This document shows, piece after piece, positions 7,812-14,000 of a stretch of DNA of 14,000 bases. The position numbers and the translations under genes are program-made. Location: assembly GCA_021772595.1 (NCBI GenBank), contig JAJFLS010000617.1, positions 1-14,000 of the forward strand, written 5' to 3'. The notes beneath the pieces are model-generated. The model was not told where the DNA came from. It worked only from the letters and a program-made list of their open reading frames with translations, and did not search any database. This DNA comes from Opitutales bacterium (GTDB lineage Bacteria; Verrucomicrobiota; Verrucomicrobiia; Opitutales; Opitutaceae). Position 1 is the stretch's first letter. Each line of letters begins with the position of its first letter.

Positions 7812-7965
7812 TGGCCGCAAAAAGGCGCAAAACCGGTGCTATGCAGCCCTCGTTATAACTCGGGATTACCTTTTCAATTAATTTGTAGGCTCAGAAGATG
7901 ATTTTCTATCGCCGAATTTATAGCGAAGGCCACTCAATAGGATTTTTTGCGCCTTATTGCGGCCA
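7812..7965. repeat. 21-bp inverted repeat pair, MITE-like
   Basis: Positions 7812-7832 and 7945-7965 are inverted copies of each other with one mismatch in 21 (core GGCCGCAAAAAGGCG against CGCCTTATTGCGGCC). The 112 bp between them hold no gene. The arrangement fits a miniature inverted-repeat element or the ends of a deleted insertion sequence. No obvious target-site duplication flanks the ends. It could also fold in RNA as a long hairpin with a large loop. Confidence 0.55.
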
Positions 7966-8239
7966 TAAAAACAGTTTTAGGACTTAAGTTGATGCGTATG
8001 GGCTTACCCCGGGGATTCTCTATTTGCGGGAGCTCGATCTTGCAAATGTCAGAAAACGCTTATTGTATTGTTTGTAGGCCGAAGTGCTTGGCTACCCCAA
8101 CAACCCCGTCCCCAATAAAATCTCAGAGGAGTTAACGCTGCCTTTGTTAAGCGAAAATAAATGTTCTGATCGTCCCCAATAGACCTGCCGGATTTTTAGC
8201 GTAAGTCTAAAAGCGTCTCTTCGAACTCATAATATCCCC

Positions 8240-9520
8240 ATGAAACAAGAAAAACCCCATTCTATCTCTCGTCGCGCATTTATCGGCCAGGCCGCAACTG
8301 CCTCCGCGTTGGGAGTGATTCCCTACTCATTATCGGCCGCTTCCTATACGCGCAGTATCGGCGCGAACGATCGTATACGCATCGGTCAGATAGGTTGTGG
8401 CTCACGAGGACTTGGCGTTCATCAGCGATATGTAAAGCAACACGCTCAGGCAGAAAATCTCGAAGTCGTCGCTGTTTGCGATCCTTACCGACCAGCCCAG
8501 GAAAAGGCAGCCGCCCATGTCAAGGAATGGTCGGGGAATACGCCAAAGAAATTCACAAGCTACCGCGACATGTTAGAGATGAAGGATCTGGATGCGGTGA
8601 TGATTGCCTCACCTGATCACGTCCACACACTCCACCTTGAAGCAGTGGCTAAGGCGGGAAAACACTGTTACGCCGAGAAGCCTCTTGGTATCGAGCTCGA
8701 TGCGTTAAAGCGCGCCGTAGATGCCGCTGAAGAAGCGAAGATCATTGTCCAGATCGGAACGCAACATAGAACGGAAGCCCCCAACGTGGGTTGTCAAAAG
8801 CTGTTGGAAACCGGGATCCTCGGGCATCTATCCCGGGTCGAGCAGGTGCGTAACGGGGCAGACAAGCCTTATTGGTACAAGCGATTGGATCCTACCGTGA
8901 GAAAAGAGGACCTCGATTGGGATGAGTTTACCAATGGAATAACCGATAAACCTTTCGACCCGTTGTTGTATACCGGGTGGTATGGCCATTACGAATTCTC
9001 CCAGGGCCCAGTGCCGCAATGGGGTGCGCATTTCATTGACCTGGTGCACTACTTGACCGGTCTTCACGTTCCAGAAACCTGTAATTGCCATGGAGGTACT
9101 TATACTTGGAAGGACGATTACCAATTCACAACTCCTGACCAGATAGATGCGATCTGGAGTTATCCGGAAGACACCGTGGTTACTTACACGACAAATTTTG
9201 GAAACGGCAGTGGGAATCGTACTCGGATTATGGGGGAAAAAGGCACCCTCGAACTTGCCCGCCGCGGTATCGGCATTTACACGGCAGAAGGTGGAATCAA
9301 TCGAGACGGATCGATACGCGGCAAGAATGAGGTGGAATCTATTGAGCGTCCTGATCACTTTCAGAACTGGTTCCAGGCCCTGCGTGGTGATGTCGAGCCT
9401 CATGCGCCTCTTGAGGCAGGCTACCGCCACGCTGTGGCTACGATCATGGCCCAAATGTCATACGAGACGGGCCGAAGATCGCGTTATCACGCCGAAAGTA
9501 GGAGGATCACCCTGGATTGA
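8240..9520 (+). CDS. Gfo/Idh/MocA-family oxidoreductase, Tat-exported, complete
   Basis: A complete 426-residue enzyme. ISRRAFIGQAATASALG (9-25) is a Tat signal. The Rossmann loop is GCGSRGLG (52-59), CDPYRP (80-85) is the end of the second strand where the cofactor ribose usually binds, and AEKP (145-148) holds the conserved Lys. GAHFIDLVHYLTG is the conserved C-terminal-domain helix with its catalytic-site His and Asp. Members oxidise or reduce sugar hydroxyls with a nucleotide cofactor, often tightly bound in exported forms; some make 3-keto sugars from glycosides. There is no clear Shine-Dalgarno before the ATG. It is followed 14 bp later by the truncated relative at 9535 and then by the symporter, so the three were probably co-transcribed. 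It shares the family, but not close identity, with the partial gene at the left edge. Substrate unknown. Confidence 0.94.
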   Translation: MKQEKPHSISRRAFIGQAATASALGVIPYSLSAASYTRSIGANDRIRIGQIGCGSRGLGVHQRYVKQHAQAENLEVVAVCDPYRPAQEKAAAHVKEWSGNTPKKFTSYRDMLEMKDLDAVMIASPDHVHTLHLEAVAKAGKHCYAEKPLGIELDALKRAVDAAEEAKIIVQIGTQHRTEAPNVGCQKLLETGILGHLSRVEQVRNGADKPYWYKRLDPTVRKEDLDWDEFTNGITDKPFDPLLYTGWYGHYEFSQGPVPQWGAHFIDLVHYLTGLHVPETCNCHGGTYTWKDDYQFTTPDQIDAIWSYPEDTVVTYTTNFGNGSGNRTRIMGEKGTLELARRGIGIYTAEGGINRDGSIRGKNEVESIERPDHFQNWFQALRGDVEPHAPLEAGYRHAVATIMAQMSYETGRRSRYHAESRRITLD

Positions 9521-9534
9521 AAATAAACCAGTCG

Positions 9535-9717
9535 ATGTCCATAATCGAAGCCATTCGGTTCGGCCTGATTGGTTTTGGGCGCTTTGGCGAACAAGCTTGC
9601 GCGAGCCATTTCAATTGCGGAAGGAGCGACCGGGTTGGGTCAATTGCTTTGAGTGAGGCTGCGGATCGTTCGACCGAATTCGGGGAAGTGGTTTCTATGA
9701 AAGGATTCAAATTATGA
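9535..9717 (+). pseudogene. truncated second Gfo/Idh/MocA gene, overlapping the symporter start
   Basis: A 60-codon frame begins MSIIEAIRFGLIGFGRFGE, the first strand and Gly-rich loop of a Gfo/Idh/MocA Rossmann fold, this time without a signal peptide. Skipping the C at 9592 gives KLARAISIAEGAT in the next frame, the expected following helix. The original frame then resumes with VGSIALSEAADRSTEFGEVV, the expected second strand and helix. So it appears to carry two nearly compensating single-base changes, and it ends after only about one sixth of the usual length. Its stop TGA (9715-9717) overlaps the next ATG (9714-9716) in an ATGA arrangement. I infer a gene reduced by internal deletion whose reading may still be translationally coupled to the symporter. 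Confidence 0.65.
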
Positions 9718-11099
9718 GCAACGAGGCGAATCGCGATGTGAAGACACCCTGGTGGAAGGGAGTCACGCGCTATCAATGGCTGGTGTTATTCATCGCGTCG
9801 TTGGGGTGGATTTTCGATACGTTTGAAGGCCAGATATTCGTCACGAGCATGAACGAAATGATGGCGTCGCTTTTGCCGGAGAATGTGCCAATGGAAAAGC
9901 GGGACGCAGTCGCGAAATTGGCCTTGGGAGTGTTCCTGATTGGCGGTGCGGTAGGGGGTGTTTTTTTCGGAATGTTGAGTGATCGTATTGGCCGAGCGCG
10001 GACAATGATCATAACCATTTTGGTGTATTCAGTTTTTACCTGTATGACGGCTTTCTCGCAAGCCGCGTGGCAGATGATTGTGCTGCGGTTTTTCGTTGCG
10101 ATGGGTGTGGGTGGCGAATGGGCAGTGGCCAGCGCCATGGTTGCGGAGGTGATTCCACGCTGGGCCCGCGTGCGTTCGTTGGGCATTTTTCACGCGACCA
10201 GCACACTGGGTTCGTATCTGGCAATCGCAGCGGGAGCCTTTATCGTAGGAAATCCGGCGATTCAAACCGAGGCGATACCGGATCTAAACTGGCGGTTGGC
10301 TTTTGGTATAGGCGTTTTGCCAGCTTTATTGACTATTTGGATACGTGCCAAATTGAAGGAACCTGAGAGTTGGAAAAGAGCGCAGGAGGTCGCGAAGAAA
10401 GATCCAACCAAGCGTGCGGGGCGAATTGGAGATTTATTTAAAGGTGAACTAAGGCGAAAAACCTTGGTAGGTGTGGCTTTGGCTTCGATCGGTTTAGCGA
10501 CTTTTTGGGGTGTTAAGATCTATGGACGTGACCTGATGCGCGGCGCGGCGGAGCGGGAGGTGGTTGCGCAAAATGAAGGATCCCTTGTGGGTGACCAAGC
10601 GGTTCTTAAGGCAAATTTTAGTCAGATTAAAAAGAAGGAAATGACTGGGCACTTTCTGGTGATGACAGGTGGATTGTTAGGTATGCTCGCTTTTGGACCC
10701 ATCAGTGAACGGATAGGTCGGCGTGGCGCGTTTTCATTTTTCTTTGTGGGAGGATTTGCGAGTAGCGCGTTGCTGTTTGGATTGTTTACCGAGAGGAGTG
10801 TCGTTTTCTACTGGTGGACGCTCCCGGTGTTCGGATTTCTGGTCAGTGGCATTCATTCGGGGTACGCTATCTACTTTCCTGAGCTGTTCCCATCGCGATT
10901 GCGTGGGACGGGAGGTGGATTGTGTTTTAACCTGGGCCGTATCATTGCAGCCCCGGTGTTGTTTTTGACCGCTTGGATGCAGCAATCCATGGGGTTTACA
11001 ACCAATCAAACGGCAGCTTGGCTGAGCGGATTTTTTCTACTGGGTCTGGTCATTATTCGATTCGCGCCGGAGACGCGGGGTGAGGATTTGCCCGAGTAA
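9714..11099 (+). CDS. MFS transporter, metabolite:H+ symporter type
   Basis: A 461-residue inner-membrane transporter with about 12 hydrophobic segments and a charged central loop (about 212-250). The first helix has FDTFEGQIF (34-42), matching the FDxxD-type motif of the aromatic-acid and sialic-acid H+ symporter group, and Asp35 is a candidate proton-coupling residue. The MFS signature FFGMLSDRIGRARTM is at 84-98, RFFVAMGVGGEW at 125-136, a repeat of the signature (ISERIGRRG) at 330-338, and the C-terminal half has YFPELFPSRLRGTG (387-400). An unusually long insertion (about 268-310) between two helices is Lys/Glu-rich. The start is the ATG of an ATGA overlap with the upstream gene remnant, with no separate ribosome site apparent. 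From context it imports a small carbohydrate-derived acid or sugar released by the exported enzymes; the exact substrate cannot be told. Confidence 0.92.
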   Translation: MSNEANRDVKTPWWKGVTRYQWLVLFIASLGWIFDTFEGQIFVTSMNEMMASLLPENVPMEKRDAVAKLALGVFLIGGAVGGVFFGMLSDRIGRARTMIITILVYSVFTCMTAFSQAAWQMIVLRFFVAMGVGGEWAVASAMVAEVIPRWARVRSLGIFHATSTLGSYLAIAAGAFIVGNPAIQTEAIPDLNWRLAFGIGVLPALLTIWIRAKLKEPESWKRAQEVAKKDPTKRAGRIGDLFKGELRRKTLVGVALASIGLATFWGVKIYGRDLMRGAAEREVVAQNEGSLVGDQAVLKANFSQIKKKEMTGHFLVMTGGLLGMLAFGPISERIGRRGAFSFFFVGGFASSALLFGLFTERSVVFYWWTLPVFGFLVSGIHSGYAIYFPELFPSRLRGTGGGLCFNLGRIIAAPVLFLTAWMQQSMGFTTNQTAAWLSGFFLLGLVIIRFAPETRGEDLPE

Positions 11100-11117
11100 T
11101 CCCCGTTTCGTCTTACT

Positions 11118-12641
11118 ATGAATTCCTATACCGATTTAAAACTTCTTTTTGGAGATATGCACAATCATTGCGGTATCTCCTATGCTCATGGATCGTTGGA
11201 AAATGCCCTGAGTAACGCCCGAGAGAGGCTCGATTTTGTGAGCGTCACCGGTCACGCTCATTGGCCGGATATGCCGGAGCCGAACGAACGTATTCAATAC
11301 ATCATTGATTTTCATAAGGAGGGTTTCGCTAAGCTCAAGGCGGGTTGGCCGAAGATGATGGAGACGTTGAAGCAGTTTAACGATGAGGGAAATTTCGTCG
11401 TATTTCCTGGCTTTGAAGTTCACTTCTGCGCTTGTGGCGATCGCAATATGCTCTATCGGGATTTGGCGGGGGAGATATTGTACCCAAAAGATTTGGACGA
11501 TTTGCATAATCAACTGCGCGTGTTGCGGGAGCAGGGTAGGGATGCGATCGCTCAGCCGCACCACGTTGGATATCTCAAAGGTACACGTGGTATCGATTGG
11601 GGCAGTTTTAGTCCGGAGTTTGCGCCCTTTGTTGAGATGATTTCTATGCACGGTTGTTCTGAATCGTCGGAGAATATCAAACCGTTCCTGCATTCCATGG
11701 GACCGAGCGATTGGCAAAGTACGATTCATTATGGATTGAAGCAGGGGCATGTGTTTGGCTTTTCAGGCGGCACGGATCATCATAGCGCCCATCCCGGCAG
11801 TTACGGGCATGGAATGACCGGGCTTTGGGCGGAGTCAGGTAATCGCGAGGATGTCTGGGACGCACTATTGAAGCGCCGCATGTTTGCTTTGACTGGTGAC
11901 CGGATGGATTTGCAGTTTATGGTGAATGGTATGCCTATGGGATCGGAGATTGCCGCGACCGAAAAGAGACGCATCGAATTCGCTCTACAAGCCGGCGGTG
12001 CAATTGACTGCGTTGACATCTTACGGGACGGCGAATTGGTGAAGCGTTTTTCACAGTACGAGATCGAGCGCTCTGACGGAAGGAAAGACGACTTGATTCA
12101 TACTAAAATTTACTTGGAGCTGGGATGGGGCGCTCGTCATAAAACCTGTAGCTGGGAGGTTGAACTGGGAATATCGGACGGCGAAATCAATGCGGTGGAA
12201 CCGCGTTTCCGTGGTCGCGAAGTGATATCGCCCTTGGAAGCTGAGGACACCGGAAATTACTACACTAGCAAAGTGTTGGAGACTGGAGATCAGTTCGTTC
12301 GGTTTGAATCAGTTACTGGCGGCAATCCAAATAATTCAACTAACATGTCGCAGGGTGTTTGCTTAGAAGTGTGTATGCCGCGTAACGCAATGGTGTGGGC
12401 GAACCTCAATGGCAAGCGGGTCGAGTGGTCGTTGGCAGCGCTAATGGATGGCGCTCGCTCGGGATTGTCGAGTGGCATCGCCTCGCCGGCTTGGCGCTTC
12501 AATCGTGCACCAGCGCCGGACCAATGGAAATGGTCCGGTGAATGGGATGATGATGGAGGTGAAGGTAGTACCTACTATATGCGAGTTAAACAGCGCAACG
12601 ATCAGTGGGGATGGTGCTCGCCGGTATTCTTGAACCGCTAG
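11118..12641 (+). CDS. PHP-like metal-dependent hydrolase
   Basis: A 507-residue protein without signal peptide or membrane helix, so probably cytoplasmic. Its N-terminal half is PHP-like: GDMHNHCG (12-19, with Asp13, His15, His17), TGHAHWPD (44-51), PGFEVHF (97-103, Glu100), QPHHVGY (146-152), SMHGCSE (176-182) and SGGTDHHSAHPG (216-227). These are the usual metal ligands of a PHP barrel in the right order. The C-terminal half from about 270 is beta-rich, containing INAVEPRFRGREV and the terminal WGWCSPVF, and looks like a separate accessory domain. PHP proteins hydrolyse phosphoesters or related bonds. Genes of this two-domain type occur in planctomycetes and verrucomicrobia, and I know of no proven function. 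It follows the symporter by 18 bp, without a Shine-Dalgarno, so it is likely in the same operon and may process the imported compound. Confidence 0.85.
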   Translation: MNSYTDLKLLFGDMHNHCGISYAHGSLENALSNARERLDFVSVTGHAHWPDMPEPNERIQYIIDFHKEGFAKLKAGWPKMMETLKQFNDEGNFVVFPGFEVHFCACGDRNMLYRDLAGEILYPKDLDDLHNQLRVLREQGRDAIAQPHHVGYLKGTRGIDWGSFSPEFAPFVEMISMHGCSESSENIKPFLHSMGPSDWQSTIHYGLKQGHVFGFSGGTDHHSAHPGSYGHGMTGLWAESGNREDVWDALLKRRMFALTGDRMDLQFMVNGMPMGSEIAATEKRRIEFALQAGGAIDCVDILRDGELVKRFSQYEIERSDGRKDDLIHTKIYLELGWGARHKTCSWEVELGISDGEINAVEPRFRGREVISPLEAEDTGNYYTSKVLETGDQFVRFESVTGGNPNNSTNMSQGVCLEVCMPRNAMVWANLNGKRVEWSLAALMDGARSGLSSGIASPAWRFNRAPAPDQWKWSGEWDDDGGEGSTYYMRVKQRNDQWGWCSPVFLNR

Positions 12642-12669
12642 TATTCTATAAATCAACAGGATTCATTCG

Positions 12670-13389
12670 ATGAAAGGTAGTTCAAATAAGAAACTGAAAA
12701 GGTTCGGTATTTCCCGCCGCCGCTTCATGAAAGATGTTTTCGTAACAGTAGGTGCCATGACTCTAATGCCAGTGTTGAACCTGAGTGTCGCTGAGGATCG
12801 GGGTCCGTGGATTTCCTTGTTCAACGGCAAGGACCTGGCAGGTTGGAACGGGGTCAATGGTACATCGACCAACTGGAAAGTCGTAAACGGATTGCTGATT
12901 AGCACCGGCCGGAAGCAGGGAAACGCAAGCTGGATCGCACACGAGCACGTGTTCGACGACTTTGAATTAGAAGTAGAATTTCGATTCGAAGCGGGTTGCA
13001 ATAGCGGTATTTTCTTCCGCACTCCGCTTGTTGAAAAGAGCCCCGCCTATCTGGGCAATGAAATTCAGATTGCCGACATGTCCGACTCGGGTCTTCAAGA
13101 GAAGCTTTCCCCACACCGCCATATGGGTGCGCTTTATACCGTCGCCCCTCCAGCACTCGATGCGGCTAAAAAACCGGGTGAATGGCATCGTATGAATGTG
13201 CGCTGTGTCGGAGCGCGCTGTCATGTAAGCATCAATAATCAAGTTGTTCAGGATGTTGATCTGACCAGTTTTTCTGATGAGATGAAGGAGTCTCATCCAG
13301 GTCTACTTCGCAAAGACGGTCATATCGGATTGCAAAGCAAGGAAGTCCGGATCGAATTCCGCAGTGTCCGCATCCGGGAAGTCCAATAA
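12670..13389 (+). CDS. DUF1080 (3-keto-disaccharide hydrolase family) protein, Tat-exported
   Basis: A 239-residue protein. ISRRRFMKDVFVTVGAM (14-30) is a Tat signal. The mature part is a single jelly-roll domain of the DUF1080 family (3-keto-disaccharide hydrolase family in Pfam), opening with SLFNGKDLAGWNG (49-61), then FDDFELEVEFRFE, CNSGIFFR, and closing with GHIGLQSKEVRIEFRSVRI. Characterised members split 3-keto-glycosides made by a sugar 3-oxidase, so the neighbouring Gfo/Idh/MocA enzyme and the GMC start fit well. The usual LQDHG phrase near the C-terminus reads LQSKE here, a local deviation that might alter the site. A weak AGGA lies 9 bp before the start. It is 28 bp beyond the PHP-like gene and the last intact gene of the plus-strand block; no clear terminator follows. 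Confidence 0.92.
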   Translation: MKGSSNKKLKRFGISRRRFMKDVFVTVGAMTLMPVLNLSVAEDRGPWISLFNGKDLAGWNGVNGTSTNWKVVNGLLISTGRKQGNASWIAHEHVFDDFELEVEFRFEAGCNSGIFFRTPLVEKSPAYLGNEIQIADMSDSGLQEKLSPHRHMGALYTVAPPALDAAKKPGEWHRMNVRCVGARCHVSINNQVVQDVDLTSFSDEMKESHPGLLRKDGHIGLQSKEVRIEFRSVRIREVQ

Positions 13390-13710
13390 CGTCCAAACGC
13401 ACACAGCAGTTGATAGGAAATTAAATTGTTCCGATGTCAGGTCTGTTTGTGTAGCGTCGCTCGAAACGCTTTGCTGTCGTGCCTAGCACTCGGTACTCGA
13501 GAGCTCGCGAATGATTCGGGGGGGGCTGATAGGATTGTTGAACACAGCTCCTCTAAGGATAGGCAATTAGTACGAAGTAAACCTTAACTGGAGTGCCATC
13601 CAATGGTACAGCGATGCAATAGCTGCTGGTCCGAAAACAGGCGAAGAGCCCAGTTCCCTGTACAGTCTAGACTTCTCTCTAGAGGCTACTTCCGAGTAAG
13701 GGCCAATTGA
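13390..13710. other. 321-bp spacer with no recognised gene
   Basis: Nothing recognisable was found. An open frame without a start codon (13571-13699, plus strand) reads rather protein-like (NWSAIQWYSDAIAAG) but matches no family I know. A run of seven G at 13519-13525 stands out. This stretch lies between the end of the DUF1080 gene and the convergent GMC stump, so it probably contains the site where the rest of the GMC gene was lost. Confidence 0.4.
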
Positions 13711-13848
13711 CTATTGTCCACTGACCCCATCTTGCCACTTCACACCTGCCATGGCCAGAGTATAGGCGGTTTGGCCACCGGCGGCTCCGGAGCCAACGAT
13801 GATGACATCGTATTGAGGTTTGGTTTTACCTGCGTTAATGTGAGGCAT
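13711..13848 (-). pseudogene. 5' stump of a GMC oxidoreductase gene
   Basis: A 45-codon frame starting at 13848. Residues 13-25 (YDVIIVGSGAAGG) are the FAD-binding dinucleotide fold of the GMC family, and QTAYTLAMAGVK continues as in intact relatives. After residue 37 the sequence becomes WQDGVSGQ and stops, where an intact protein of 500 or more residues would go on with the third strand and LEAG. The junction is therefore near 13738. The start has a good ribosome site, GGAGGGAG, 9 bases upstream. GMC enzymes oxidise alcohols or sugars with FAD, matching the theme of the locus. I am sure of the family and fairly sure it is dead. Confidence 0.8.
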
Positions 13849-13851
13849 GGT

Positions 13852-13874
13852 TATTTACTCCCTCCGGGTAAATA
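13852..13874 (-). promoter_or_regulatory. hairpin presenting the GMC ribosome site in its loop
   Basis: TATTTAC (13852-13858) and GTAAATA (13868-13874) are a perfect 7-bp inverted repeat. On the GMC messenger the 9-base loop is CCGGAGGGA, so the Shine-Dalgarno sits exactly in the loop, a few bases from the start codon. It may tune translation, or be a chance palindrome. Confidence 0.4.
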
Positions 13875-14000
13875 CCTCGAAGCTTGGAGGGTGTTGAAAA
13901 AGTCGCGATTTTCGCTCTGGCTTGTTCGTATATTCGCTGACGCTGCTGGCGGCTGACTCTAGGGATTCGAAAAGTATTGAGATTGTAGTTACATTGGAAG

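Larger units (their letters stand above)
7686..8239. other. 554-bp spacer holding a gene remnant and repeats
   Basis: No intact gene was found on either strand. From left to right it holds a decayed Tat-signal start (7726-7793), a pair of 21-bp inverted repeats 112 bp apart (7812-7832 and 7945-7965), and two copies of CGTCCCCAATA (8107-8117 and 8171-8181). The short open frames in it have no recognisable protein features. Some of this stretch probably carries the promoter of the downstream oxidoreductase gene, but I could not identify it. Confidence 0.6.

Noticed and set aside
7947..8135. 62-codon plus-strand frame in the spacer
   Set aside because: It starts inside the inverted repeat, has no ribosome site and no recognisable protein features.
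13571..13699. Protein-like open frame before the GMC stump
   Set aside because: It has no start codon, is only 42 codons long and matches no family I recognise; chance cannot be excluded.
1..14000. CRISPR array, defence island, phage or toxin-antitoxin genes
   Set aside because: No regularly spaced repeats and no proteins of those families were seen on either strand.

Overview
The gene content points to a bacterium of the Planctomycetota-Verrucomicrobiota group, most likely a heterotroph that scavenges carbohydrates. It carries a cytochrome-type DUF1592/DUF1588/DUF1585 protein paired with a DUF1552 (HxxSHH) protein, a formylglycine-type sulfatase, several Tat-exported Gfo/Idh/MocA-type oxidoreductases, a sugar isomerase/epimerase, a DUF1080 protein and a GMC oxidoreductase start. 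Base composition is close to balanced. Shine-Dalgarno sites are mostly weak or missing, which is common in that group. This assignment is inferred from gene families, not from a marker gene.

Left half, minus strand, reading right to left: a large heme-motif protein (3664-6303), a DUF1552 protein (2328-3596), a broken sulfatase (1098-2295) and an oxidoreductase that runs off the window edge (1-876). The first three are 67 and 32 bp apart and look like one transcription unit. A 76-bp palindromic repeat (1015-1090) follows the sulfatase.

Middle, 6304-6818: the divergent spacer between the two gene blocks. It holds a 47-codon zinc-ribbon remnant of a DUF3667-type gene and a small hairpin.

Right half, plus strand: a Tat-exported sugar isomerase/epimerase (6819-7685), a 554-bp spacer with a decayed Tat-signal start and a 21-bp inverted repeat pair, a complete Gfo/Idh/MocA oxidoreductase (8240-9520), a truncated second copy of that family (9535-9717), an MFS symporter (9714-11099), a PHP-type metal hydrolase (11118-12641) and a Tat-exported DUF1080 protein (12670-13389). 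At the right edge, minus strand, is the first 37 or so codons of a GMC oxidoreductase gene, cut off.

Together the intact plus-strand genes fit a sugar catabolic locus that works by oxidation: oxidise a sugar hydroxyl to a keto group, cleave the keto-glycoside, isomerise, and import the product. The substrate is unknown. The most striking feature is the density of gene remnants, at least five in 14 kb: sulfatase, DUF3667, Tat-signal start, Gfo/Idh and GMC. I did not find a convincing defence system, CRISPR array, RNA gene or complete mobile element.
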